NCBI GenBank assembly: GCA_002722735.1 | Contig: PBMR01000015.1 | Coordinates: 97,673 to 146,118, forward strand | DNA from: Methanobacteriota archaeon | Lineage (GTDB): Archaea; Thermoplasmatota; Poseidoniia; Poseidoniales; Thalassarchaeaceae | Direction: 5' to 3' | Length of the DNA: 48,446 nucleotides | In this document: positions 25,388 to 32,772 of the stretch, piece after piece | Layout: every line of letters begins with the position of its first letter | Position numbering within the stretch: the first letter of the stretch is position 1 | Program-made: the position numbers and the translations under genes | Notes under the pieces: model-generated | What the model saw: only the letters and a program-made list of their open reading frames with translations | The model's database searches: none | What the model was told of the DNA's origin: nothing

Positions 25388-26552
25388 ACGGGTCCACCTC
25401 CTCGTCCTCGGCCCCCTCGTAGTCTCCGAGCTGCCTGCGCACGTGAGAGATATCGGATTCCACAGGAGGAATTGGGAAATTGCGCCAGCGACCTTGGGCG
25501 GCCTCGTACGGGGAGCAATTCCCGAACGGCCTATTGCAGGCGCAATCGACGGTCTCGCCAGAGCATCCCGAGGTCATGAACGCCTTGCCCTCGTCGGTGA
25601 CAGCGTTGAGCAGACGTTCATCGACCCCGAAATCGGTGATGCGCCCAGTCCCATCGTAGGACATGGAATCACCGCGGCCGAGGTCCTCGTTGATAAGGTG
25701 GCGAGCAAGTTGGATCCTGCGGTAGGAACCGATGGGCGGCTGTGGCCAGTCCTCGAGCAGGGTCCCGGGTTCGGGATTGAACGAGAACAGGTGAGTCAGG
25801 GCCCCCATGTCATGAGCCCTCTGCATCGTGGCGACGAGTTCCTCCTCGGTCTCCCCGAGCCCTGCGACCAAGTGGATGCCGGAATTTCGGGGGCCGAAAA
25901 CCTCGATGGTGTCCTCGATGCAACGCCAATAGTCGTCCCAGTCCAATGGCCCCCTCACTTCCTTGCCCCTGACCGCATCGAATACCCCCCTCGTAGCCCC
26001 ATCTAGGGCGGTTGCAACCATATCGGCGCCAGCCTGCTTGGCGCGTATGAGCCACTCCTTGTCGATCACCGTGGGCATCAGGAGGATGGAGATCCGCGAA
26101 ATCGACTCCGAAAGCTTGCGGACCGCCTCGATAGTGTCCTCCTTGGCCCCACGGTTCAGCACCATCGAGACGCACACACGCTCGATATCGGGAACCGAAC
26201 CGCTGCTAATCGACTCATTGACCTCCTCGAGAGAGACGAGGGGCCAGTCGACCCGGATGAAGGAGCGGTCGATCCAGTCATCCTCTGATTCGCGCGACTT
26301 GGCCAGCCCGCAGTATCCGCATTTCGCATGACAGCCATCCTCGTAGTCGAGTAGCACGTTGATCGAATGCAGCCTCGCATCACGGTAGAATCGCCCATTC
26401 TCCGAACCCATAACCAGAGCTGCTGCCTGACTGGTCCTCACATGGGTGACCCGTGGGGACTGCGAGTCTTCTGCGCCCGGCCCGCACTTCGCTTCACCAT
26501 CTGCCAAGGGGAGATCGATTGCCCCCGATGATCTGACCGTGGAATCGCACAT
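25374..26552 (-). CDS. lipS1: Radical-SAM lipoyl synthase component LipS1
   Basis: 392 residues. The radical-SAM cysteines are Cys74, Cys78 and Cys81 in CHAKCGYC. The preceding HVRTSQAAALVMG / GRFYRDARLHSINVLL segment and the C-terminal Cys cluster (TSGCSG, DCACNRP, GNC) resemble COG2516 biotin-synthase-related proteins, where archaeal LipS1 falls. First gene of the minus-strand lipoate operon (lipS1-lipS2-sLpl-lipT), transcribed divergently from arsR-tusA. The ATG at 26552 is used; an in-frame TTG lies 6 nt upstream. The Met about 47 codons downstream would remove the conserved VRTSQAAAL segment. The first 30 residues are poorly conserved-looking and contain two extra cysteines. Confidence 0.82.
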   Translation of the reverse strand: MCDSTVRSSGAIDLPLADGEAKCGPGAEDSQSPRVTHVRTSQAAALVMGSENGRFYRDARLHSINVLLDYEDGCHAKCGYCGLAKSRESEDDWIDRSFIRVDWPLVSLEEVNESISSGSVPDIERVCVSMVLNRGAKEDTIEAVRKLSESISRISILLMPTVIDKEWLIRAKQAGADMVATALDGATRGVFDAVRGKEVRGPLDWDDYWRCIEDTIEVFGPRNSGIHLVAGLGETEEELVATMQRAHDMGALTHLFSFNPEPGTLLEDWPQPPIGSYRRIQLARHLINEDLGRGDSMSYDGTGRITDFGVDERLLNAVTDEGKAFMTSGCSGETVDCACNRPFGNCSPYEAAQGRWRNFPIPPVESDISHVRRQLGDYEGAEDEEVDPYDDQ

Positions 26553-26617
26553 AGACAAATCACCAACACCCAGCTAGAGCCCTGCCACCGTCTAGATTGA
26601 GTGGGAGAATAGAGTTT

Positions 26618-26643
26618 TTCATATATCGCAGAATCATTATATG
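26618..26643. promoter_or_regulatory. Divergent TATA elements forming a dyad between lipS1 and arsR
   Basis: CATATA at 26620-26625 and TATATG at 26638-26643 are exact inverted repeats with a 12-bp spacer. Each arm sits within a TATA-like stretch (TTCATATAT and CATTATATG; GCGATATATG on the other strand). The 124-bp gap therefore holds overlapping promoters for the lipoate operon and the sulfur operon. The dyad is a natural operator candidate for the adjacent ArsR-type regulator. Which arm serves which direction is not certain. Confidence 0.5.
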
Positions 26644-26676
26644 CTCCCCACACTCGTAAGGCGAGACGGTGGTTTG

Positions 26677-27051
26677 GTGACTCAAGCCAATTTCGAAACA
26701 AGCGGTTCTGACGGGGGCGCTGAGTTCCTGCGTGCAGCCTCCCTCATCATGCGAACCCTGGGCCATCCGGAGAGGCTGCGCATCATCGAGTACCTCTCCC
26801 CGGGCGAGCGCTCAGTCGGTGAGATCCAGAGGCATATCGAAATCAGCCAGCCGCAGACCTCCCAGCACCTCACTAGGATGCTAGATCGAGGGATCCTCGT
26901 TTGTCGCACCGAGGGCAACAAGCGCTACTACTCCATCACCAGCCCGTTCATCCACAAGCTGCTTGGCTGCTTCTCAGAGTGTCAGGAGAAGGTCGCCTCC
27001 GGTGAATGGGCCTTCCTTCTCGACATATACAGGGAGAGTTATGAGAAATGA
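26677..27051 (+). CDS. ArsR-family transcriptional regulator of the sulfur locus
   Basis: A 124-residue winged-helix repressor. The ArsR core reads HPERLRIIEYLSPGERSVGEI, then the recognition helix ISQPQTSQHLTRML and the wing RGILVCRTEGNKRYYSI. Cysteines are Cys76 in the wing strand and Cys98/Cys102 in the C-terminal helix (GCFSEC). Thiol-based sulfane-sulfur sensing, as in SqrR/BigR/sHdrR-type ArsR proteins, is possible, but the cysteine positions differ from a simple match. GTG 26677 has a GGTGG site upstream and gives a normal N-terminus; ATG 26641 is in frame but lies within the TATA-like dyad. It overlaps tusA by 4 nt, so the regulator is transcribed with the genes it probably controls. 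Confidence 0.83.
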   Translation: MTQANFETSGSDGGAEFLRAASLIMRTLGHPERLRIIEYLSPGERSVGEIQRHIEISQPQTSQHLTRMLDRGILVCRTEGNKRYYSITSPFIHKLLGCFSECQEKVASGEWAFLLDIYRESYEK

Positions 27052-27284
27052 CGGAAGTTGAAGTTGACATGGAATTGGACTGCTCTGGGCAGAGTTGCCC
27101 ACTGCCCGTTCTGAAGACGAAGAAGGCGATGGACAATATGGAGAGCGGTCAGATTTTGAGGATGGTATCCACCGATCCCGGTGCGGTCAGCGATATGGAC
27201 GCATGGACCAAGCACACCGGCAATGAGTTGGTGGCCAGCGATGTAGCGGGCCCCGAGTACGTATTCTACATGAGGAAGAAGTGA
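27048..27284 (+). CDS. tusA: Sulfur-carrier protein TusA
   Basis: A 78-residue sulfur transferase that carries a persulfide on a conserved cysteine. The CPxP motif is SCPLP with active Cys17; a second cysteine (Cys12) lies five residues before. Size and the KTKKAM helix match the family. In sulfur oxidisers TusA accepts sulfane sulfur from rhodanese or DsrE proteins and delivers it to the oxidation machinery. It is coupled to arsR by a 4-nt overlap, and a DsrE3-type gene follows 12 nt later. Confidence 0.93.
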   Translation: MTEVEVDMELDCSGQSCPLPVLKTKKAMDNMESGQILRMVSTDPGAVSDMDAWTKHTGNELVASDVAGPEYVFYMRKK

Positions 27285-27296
27285 GGGGGCTATGGA

Positions 27297-27812
27297 ATGA
27301 GTGAGCAAGCACCGAAGAAAATGGCCATAATTGCCTCGAAGGGCACGCTTGATTGGGCCTACCCCCCCTTCATCCTCGCCTCGACTGCAGCAGCAATGGG
27401 TATGGAGGTGAAGATTTTCTTCACCTTCTACGGCCTGCCCCTGCTGAAGAGGGATCTGAAACCGGCGGTATCCCCGCTCGGTAACCCGTCTATGCCGATG
27501 AAGATGCCCTTCGGGCCGAAGTTCTTCCAGGGCATCAACTGGCCGATCCCGAATCTGGTCACGAGCAACGTGCCCGGGTTCGAGACCGTGGCAACCGGAT
27601 TGATGAAGAAGACGTTCAAGAACAAGGGGGTGGCGACCATCGGAGAGCTCCGTGATATGTGCCTGGAGTTCGATGTCGAGCTCATCGGCTGCCAGATGAC
27701 GATGGACGTCTTTGGCTTCGAACTGGGGGAGTTCATCGAGGGAGTGAACATCGGCGGGGCTGCTACCTTCCTCGAGTTTGCCGCCGAAGCCGATATCCAA
27801 TTATTCGTGTGA
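27297..27812 (+). CDS. DsrE-family sulfurtransferase, DsrE3A-like
   Basis: A 171-residue DsrE/DsrF/DrsH-like protein. MAIIASKGTLDWAYPPFILAS followed by AAMGMEVKIFFTFYGL is the typical DsrE3 start. The probable sulfur-carrying residue is Cys132 in LIGCQMTMDVFG, with Cys122 nearby. The family exchanges persulfide sulfur with TusA in the cytoplasm. The longer hydrophobic loop (about 60-90, rich in Pro and Met) is common in the DsrE3A group and may mediate membrane or partner contact. SD GAGGGGG lies before the ATG. It sits between tusA and a second DsrE gene, as in other sHdr loci. Confidence 0.88.
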   Translation: MSEQAPKKMAIIASKGTLDWAYPPFILASTAAAMGMEVKIFFTFYGLPLLKRDLKPAVSPLGNPSMPMKMPFGPKFFQGINWPIPNLVTSNVPGFETVATGLMKKTFKNKGVATIGELRDMCLEFDVELIGCQMTMDVFGFELGEFIEGVNIGGAATFLEFAAEADIQLFV

Positions 27813-27836
27813 GTGTCAGAAATGGAGGGATGAGAG

Positions 27837-28214
27837 ATGGACGAAGATGATGGAAGCGTTGCGATTTACATGACCTCCGGGCCGGCGACCCCACAGCGCT
27901 GCGCCACCCCCTTCTACATGGCCAGCATCGCTGCGGCGATGGACAACGAGGTCAAGATGGTCTTCCAGATAGACGGGGTGCTTCTGATGGTCAAGGGGGT
28001 GGCCGATGACCTCTATGCGACCGAGGGTGGTAAGCTGGTATTGGACTTCATTCGCGACGCCAAGGAGGCAGGGGTGGAGATGTACGTCTGCTCTGCCGCG
28101 CTCCAACTTCACAGCATCACCAAGGACGACCTTATCGAGGAGTGCGAGGGAGTTGTGGGTGCGGCCTGGATGACTGATGTGGGCTTGGACGCCGATCTGG
28201 TGCTGATGTACTGA
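27837..28214 (+). CDS. Second DsrE-family protein
   Basis: 125 residues. DsrE fold start (VAIYMTSGPATPQRCATPFYMAS, AAMDNEVKMVF), then VEMYVCSAALQLHSI. Cysteines 22, 85 and 103 are candidates for persulfide transfer; Cys85 occupies the usual DsrE active position, and DDLIEECEGVVGAAW follows. It is shorter than its neighbour and belongs to a different DsrE subgroup (DsrE3B or DsrE2-like; not resolved by eye). An SD-like GGAGGG tract lies upstream, with 24 nt between genes. Likely role: intermediate sulfur carrier between TusA and LbpA/sHdr. Confidence 0.82.
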   Translation: MDEDDGSVAIYMTSGPATPQRCATPFYMASIAAAMDNEVKMVFQIDGVLLMVKGVADDLYATEGGKLVLDFIRDAKEAGVEMYVCSAALQLHSITKDDLIEECEGVVGAAWMTDVGLDADLVLMY

Positions 28215-28223
28215 GGTGAGAGA

Positions 28224-28682
28224 ATGGAGGTGAACAACTGCATGCTGCCGGATGGGCTGCTATACCACGTGGATTACAACGTCTGGGTGAGCCAGAACGA
28301 TGACGGGACCGTCGACCTCGGAATGACCGACATCGCTCAGACCCTAGCTGGCTCGATCATCCACTGCAGGCCCAAGAAGGTCGGCAGGGGGGTGAAGGCG
28401 GGCAGGAGCGTTGCCACAGTGGAATCGGGCAAGTGGGTGGGACCGGTCAAATCCCCTCTCACAGGGGAGATCGTCTCGCGGAACGACGCGGCCGAGGCGG
28501 ACGCGACCATCCTCAACCGCTCGCCCTACAATGAGGGCTGGATCGTCAGGCTGGCGCCCGTCGACTGGGACGGCGAGCGTGCTGCGCTGGTAACCGGTGA
28601 GCAGGCTTCCGAGGGGTTCGCTGCCTACATGGCCGAGAAGGAGCTGTCAGAGTGCATCCACTGCGAGGGTTTCGAGGCATAA
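28224..28682 (+). CDS. lbpA: Lipoate-binding protein LbpA
   Basis: 152 residues, homologous to glycine-cleavage H protein but of the sHdr-dedicated LbpA type. The lipoylated lysine is Lys70 in VESGKWVGPVKSPL, where GcvH has ESVK. In sHdr organisms the lipoyl arm carries sulfur substrate to the heterodisulfide-reductase-like complex. No glycine decarboxylase genes are near, and a dedicated ligase and LipS1/LipS2 are in the divergent operon, which supports LbpA. Unusual detail: the C-terminus ends with a CIHC pair (Cys144/Cys147) on a short tail, which could be a redox site. The ATG has a GAGGTGA site. Confidence 0.93.
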   Translation: MEVNNCMLPDGLLYHVDYNVWVSQNDDGTVDLGMTDIAQTLAGSIIHCRPKKVGRGVKAGRSVATVESGKWVGPVKSPLTGEIVSRNDAAEADATILNRSPYNEGWIVRLAPVDWDGERAALVTGEQASEGFAAYMAEKELSECIHCEGFEA

Positions 28683-28708
28683 CATTGGATGGTGTCGTTC
28701 TGGGGGGA

Positions 28709-28978
28709 TTGAAGCTGCAGGTATTCACACATCCCGCCTGTCCCGGATGCGGTCCGGTGGTTGAGATGGCCTGGAAAGTCGCTGAGAGTCACGAGTCTGT
28801 CGAGTTGCAGACGGTGAAGCTGGAGACCGAAGACGGCCTGTCTCTGGCTCAGGCCTCCTCCATTCGCACCATACCATCGGTCGTCCTCATTGTCGACGGG
28901 GAGGAGGTCGAGAGGTTCGCAGGGACCCCTGAGCCCGACTCGCTGAGAGAAGCAGTCGAAGGCATGCTGGAGGACTGA
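28709..28978 (+). CDS. Thioredoxin-fold protein with CPGC motif
   Basis: A small thioredoxin-like protein of about 89 residues. KLQVFTHPACPGCGPVVEMAW contains the redox motif CPGC after the first strand, and the cis-proline loop is TIPSVVLIVDGEEV, followed by a C-terminal helix. It probably reduces or exchanges disulfides/persulfides within the sulfur module. No ATG is available: TTG 28709 follows a GGGGGG tract and starts exactly at the first strand. TTG 28685 and GTG 28652 (overlapping lbpA by 31 nt) are alternatives. It lies between lbpA and sHdrC1 in the same operon. Confidence 0.78.
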   Translation: MKLQVFTHPACPGCGPVVEMAWKVAESHESVELQTVKLETEDGLSLAQASSIRTIPSVVLIVDGEEVERFAGTPEPDSLREAVEGMLED

Positions 28979-28987
28979 GGTGAGGTC

Positions 28988-29710
28988 ATGCTGCCATTGT
29001 ACCGTGATGCGAAGTACACCGACGTCCCCACAGGGGACAAGCAGGATCTGTTCGATGCCGTCAAGTCCGACATGAGGTACTCGCACGAGCTGTACGGCTG
29101 CTACGAGTGCGGCATCTGCGTCGCAGCCTGCCCCTCTGCGAGATTCTACGACTTCAGCCCGAGGGTTTTCGCCCAGACGATGGCGCGCGAGGACATTCAC
29201 ACCTTCTACGAGCTGCTCAATGACTCGGTGTGGGACTGCTCGCAATGCTTCTCGTGCACTTGCTGCCCCCGTCAGAACAATCCCGGTGGAATCATCACCA
29301 TCATGCGCGAGGTGGCAGTCAACACTGGGCTCCAATCCGCCAAGGACGCCCTGCGTGCATACTCTCGCATCATCTACAAGGTGATGTCCACGGGGACCCA
29401 AGTCTCCCCGGACATGCTGCAGCCGGATTTCTTCCCCGACTGGGGGCCTGATGTGCGTGACGTCTCCTTGAATCTCGACGTCTGGCGCCGTGCCATCCCC
29501 CCCGAGACGCTGCATACAGTCGAGATGGCTTGGGATGTCAGCGAGAAGACCAAGCTGGAGCTCTACATGATCTGGAAGCTGACCGGTAACCTCGAGATGA
29601 TCGAGAGCGTCGACGAGGGGCTGTTCATGATCCTCGAGGAGGTCATGGAGGAATTGCTGGACGAGCACGGGTACGACATCGACGACTACGACTGCATAGT
29701 GGGAGACTGA
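28988..29710 (+). CDS. shdrC1: sHdrC1, iron-sulfur subunit of the sulfur-oxidising Hdr-like complex
   Basis: 240 residues. The first ferredoxin-type motif is Cys38-x2-Cys41-x2-Cys44-x3-Cys48 (CYECGICVAACP). The second is Cys84-x2-Cys87-x2-Cys90 followed by CC at 92-93 (CSQCFSCTCCPR), a crowded variant of the usual CxxCxxCxxxCP. The rest is helical and ends in an acidic tail. It relays electrons between HdrB1 and HdrA in the cytoplasm. The ATG is preceded by GAGGTGAGG. Spacing of 8 nt to sHdrB1 and the C1-B1-A-Hyp order match known sHdr clusters. Confidence 0.9.
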   Translation: MLPLYRDAKYTDVPTGDKQDLFDAVKSDMRYSHELYGCYECGICVAACPSARFYDFSPRVFAQTMAREDIHTFYELLNDSVWDCSQCFSCTCCPRQNNPGGIITIMREVAVNTGLQSAKDALRAYSRIIYKVMSTGTQVSPDMLQPDFFPDWGPDVRDVSLNLDVWRRAIPPETLHTVEMAWDVSEKTKLELYMIWKLTGNLEMIESVDEGLFMILEEVMEELLDEHGYDIDDYDCIVGD

Positions 29711-29718
29711 GGGGTTCG

Positions 29719-30930
29719 ATGATAGGGGACGACGGGGCAATCCGATTGAAGGTGGCCAACCAAGCCCCACCAAAGGCATCGGATCGGGAATTCGAGCTTC
29801 CCAAGGAGCCGCCGACCGCAGACCACAGGGAGCAATTATTCGCCCTCGAGGAGGCCGGGGAGCTGGAGGTCCTCCGCGTTCCCGAGCCCTTGGTGAAGGT
29901 AGACACGAAATACGGACGCAAGAAGAAGATCCCAATCGAGAACACATGGCATCACAAATCCTGTGGCCAGTGCGGCCACATTCCCGGCTACTCCAGCTCC
30001 ATCTACTGGTTGAATCGGCAATTCGAGCTCAACTACCACGACCCGCGGGAACAGACGTCCTGCACGGCCTGGAACTACTACGCCTCATCCACATCCAATC
30101 CAGCAGCCCAAGCCGCAGTCGCCTGTCGCAACTTCGCCCAGGCCAAGTTGGACGGATACTTCCCGCTCATCCACTGTGGAACCAGCTACGGGCACTACAA
30201 GGAGGTGCGTGCGCAACTACTCCACTACCCAGAGCTGCGTCAACAGGTGCGCGATGTGCTCGATCGACTGGGTTTGCCCTTCGTCTTCCCCGAGGAGGTC
30301 GTTCACTACTCCGAGTGGATCCATGTGATGAGACATCGCATAGCCGAACGCCAAGTCAGGGACTTCTCGGCCATCCCCGCCACCGTCCACCCTGCCTGCC
30401 ACTATCACAAGCTGGTCGTCGAGGACGCGATCTACGACCGCGACCTGTACGACGGCCAGCGCACCGCCATCGTATCAGGAGTTGTCGAAGCCCTAGGTGC
30501 CACGGTGGCCGATTACTCGACTTGGCACGACTGCTGCGGCTTCGGCTTCAGGCACATACTAGTCAGCCGCGACTTCTCCCGCTCCTTCGCCACCATCCGC
30601 AAGATCGAGCGCATGAAGGAGGAGGCCGACCCAGATGTCACCCTGACCCATGACACCGGTTGCGTGACCACCCTGGACAAGAGTCAGTTCTCCACACAGG
30701 CGCACGGGCGGAACGTCGGCATCCCGGTGATGTCAGACGCCCAGTTCGCCGCCCTCTCGATGGGAGCGCACCCGTACCTCGTGTGCCAGCTTCACTGGCA
30801 TGGCGTCGACATGAAGCCGCTGCTTGAGAAGATGGGGATAGATCACGTCGGGGCTTGGGAGGAGTTCGAGAGGGTCGCCGAGAGGCTGGAGCAGAATCCA
30901 GAGGCGTTCCTGACTTGGGAGGAAGTATGA
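29719..30930 (+). CDS. shdrB1: sHdrB1, CCG-domain subunit
   Basis: 403 residues, larger than methanogen HdrB (about 300) because of an 80-residue N-terminal extension. Cysteines that could hold the HdrB-type non-cubane clusters include Cys82 and Cys85 (SCGQCGH), Cys115 (SCTAW), Cys227 (HPACHYH), the Cys272-Cys273 pair (DCCGFGF) and Cys315 (DTGC). In Hdr the CCG clusters cleave a disulfide; in sHdr the reaction is thought to run oxidatively on a sulfur substrate carried by LbpA. The stop codon is immediately followed by the ATG of sHdrA with no gap. Confidence 0.9.
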   Translation: MIGDDGAIRLKVANQAPPKASDREFELPKEPPTADHREQLFALEEAGELEVLRVPEPLVKVDTKYGRKKKIPIENTWHHKSCGQCGHIPGYSSSIYWLNRQFELNYHDPREQTSCTAWNYYASSTSNPAAQAAVACRNFAQAKLDGYFPLIHCGTSYGHYKEVRAQLLHYPELRQQVRDVLDRLGLPFVFPEEVVHYSEWIHVMRHRIAERQVRDFSAIPATVHPACHYHKLVVEDAIYDRDLYDGQRTAIVSGVVEALGATVADYSTWHDCCGFGFRHILVSRDFSRSFATIRKIERMKEEADPDVTLTHDTGCVTTLDKSQFSTQAHGRNVGIPVMSDAQFAALSMGAHPYLVCQLHWHGVDMKPLLEKMGIDHVGAWEEFERVAERLEQNPEAFLTWEEV

Positions 30931-31992
30931 ATGAGTGAAAAGAGGATAATGGTGATTGGTGGGGGGCCTGCTGGCCTAGAGGCGTCTCGTGGAATTGTGG
31001 AACTGGGTTACGAGCTAGTCCTAGTGGAGCATCTGGAGGAGCTAGGCGGCTCACCGATCTCGGCTGACTACGCCGCTCTGACGCCCGACATGGAGGATAC
31101 CGGGGTGGCGATGGCCCGGATGGTCGACGCGGTGGTCGGCAACGAGAATGCTGACATCAGGCTGAGCAGCAGCATTGCCTCCGTCGAGGGCTCGGCCCCC
31201 AACTTCCGCGTAACTGTGGAATCTGGCGGGGAGTCCGAGGTGGTGGAGGTCGGTTCGATCATCGTGGCCACCGGCTTCAAGCACTTTGACCCCGGACGGG
31301 AGACGCAGAGGTACGGATACTACGAATTCGACGACGTCATCACCCTAATTGATGCCGAGAGGATGCTCAAGGGAGGCGGTTTCGTCAGACCCTCCACAGG
31401 CGAGCCCCCCAAGACCGTGTGCTTCATCCAGTGCGTGGGCAGTCGCGACCGCCAGATAGGGAACCAGTGGTGCTCCAAGGTCTGCTGTGGCGTGGCCACC
31501 AAGGAGGCCATCGAGATCAAGCACCTCCTGCCCGAGTGCAGGGTGATAGTGTTCTACATCGACATGCGCGTGTACGGCTTCTGGGAGGACCAGCTGTACT
31601 GGAAGGCCCAGGAGGAGCACCATGTCAACTTCATCCGCGGCATCATCAGCGAGGTCACCAAGCGCGGGGACACAGTCGTAGTCAAGGGCGAGGATACCAC
31701 GATGGGGCGACCGATGGAGGTGCCGATGGACGTCGTCATCCTCTCGGTGGGGATGGAGCCTTCGGACGGCACCCTGGCGATGGCCGAGATGCTCGGCCTG
31801 CCATTGGAGTGCCATGGTTGGATCGAGACCATCGATGGTGCGCTGAACACGGTGCAGACCCCGGTCGACGGGGTCTTCGTCGCCGGTGCGGCTGCCGGCC
31901 CCGCCGACCTCGAGGACTCGATCTCGATGGGCGGTGCAGCGGCACTGAAGGCGTGCTCCTTCGTGCGCCGCACCTCACTACCTACAATCTAA
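30931..31992 (+). CDS. shdrA: sHdrA, FAD subunit
   Basis: A 353-residue flavoprotein, the short HdrA form without the extra ferredoxin and thioredoxin-reductase inserts of methanogen HdrA (about 650 residues). The Rossmann motif VIGGGPAGLEAS is at 8-19. The HdrA cysteine set is Cys164, Cys168 (CFIQCVGSRD), Cys181 and Cys185/186 (WCSKVCCGVATK). A second nucleotide motif lies near VDGVFVAGAAAGPADLEDS. The absence of the bifurcation-associated domains fits a sulfur-oxidising rather than methanogenic role. It directly abuts sHdrB1. Confidence 0.93.
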   Translation: MSEKRIMVIGGGPAGLEASRGIVELGYELVLVEHLEELGGSPISADYAALTPDMEDTGVAMARMVDAVVGNENADIRLSSSIASVEGSAPNFRVTVESGGESEVVEVGSIIVATGFKHFDPGRETQRYGYYEFDDVITLIDAERMLKGGGFVRPSTGEPPKTVCFIQCVGSRDRQIGNQWCSKVCCGVATKEAIEIKHLLPECRVIVFYIDMRVYGFWEDQLYWKAQEEHHVNFIRGIISEVTKRGDTVVVKGEDTTMGRPMEVPMDVVILSVGMEPSDGTLAMAEMLGLPLECHGWIETIDGALNTVQTPVDGVFVAGAAAGPADLEDSISMGGAAALKACSFVRRTSLPTI

Positions 31993-32004
31993 GGCGGCCT
32001 TCGA

Positions 32005-32772
32005 ATGCTATACGACTCACTGACAGTTCGGGATGTGGTGGACTCCGAGTCCGCCGTCGAGTTTCTCAAGGAGGCGACCAAGCTCGCCACCTCGCACGAG
32101 CTGGAGGGCATAGCCCAGAGGCTGGAGGCCAAGCGGGACCTGTTCGGTACCGAGCTGTCCGAGGTGCGTCTGGGGAGTATGTCCGAGGAGGGGTTCGTCG
32201 AACTCCTCCGGCACGTCTTCTCGATTCGGCGCAAGTCGCGCAGACTGGTTCGGATCGTGGGCGTGGATGCGCTGCGAGGGGCCGTGAGTGACCTCGTTCA
32301 TGGCAGTGGGGATCCCTCCGACCGATTCGAGGCATTCGTCTCCTCGATGGACGGGGTCATCGACCAACGTCGTGCCATCAACCTAGCCGGAGAGCTGCTT
32401 CACTTCAGCGACCCGGAGCAGCACTGGCTGTGGACCAATTGGATGTGGGACCACCAGACTGGCTCTGGGGCGCTCCCGATGGTCATCCAAGACGATGCCC
32501 CCCTCTCAGGAGGCAGCCTCGCAGAGCGATACCGGAACGTCGGGGCTGCCCTTCGCTTGGTGGAGGCCTCAGGCCATTCTCGAAACATCTCCGGAAACGC
32601 GGATGGGATGCTCGGCAACGACCTGTTCCTGGCCTGCGTGCACGGCGTCTACATGTACACCGTGTTCCGGCTCAAGCTATCCAACGAGTTCAACCGCATC
32701 CTCCCCGAACTACCCGAGCTCGTCGAGAGGGTTCTCGGGGTCCGCAATCTGGAGGTACGTCCGAATGACTGA
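32005..32772 (+). CDS. sHdr-associated protein Hyp (sHdrH)
   Basis: 255 residues, soluble, mostly alpha-helical by appearance, with a single cysteine in LACVHGVYMYTVFRLK. It contains no recognisable cofactor motif. Position between HdrA and the HdrC2/B2 equivalent is the hallmark of the Hyp subunit in sHdr clusters, and size is right. Function is unknown; an assembly or structural role is usually assumed. Its 3' end overlaps the next gene by 8 nt, so translation is coupled. Confidence 0.78.
   Translation: MLYDSLTVRDVVDSESAVEFLKEATKLATSHELEGIAQRLEAKRDLFGTELSEVRLGSMSEEGFVELLRHVFSIRRKSRRLVRIVGVDALRGAVSDLVHGSGDPSDRFEAFVSSMDGVIDQRRAINLAGELLHFSDPEQHWLWTNWMWDHQTGSGALPMVIQDDAPLSGGSLAERYRNVGAALRLVEASGHSRNISGNADGMLGNDLFLACVHGVYMYTVFRLKLSNEFNRILPELPELVERVLGVRNLEVRPND

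Noticed and set aside
28224-28682. Glycine-cleavage H protein
   Set aside because: The lipoyl site ESGKWVGP and the sHdr neighbourhood mark LbpA; no gcvT or gcvP genes are nearby.
28625-29947. Minus-strand open frame of 440 codons across lbpA, the thioredoxin-like gene and sHdrC1
   Set aside because: It spans three real genes antisense and has no domain; the plus-strand genes have clear FeS, redox and lipoyl motifs.
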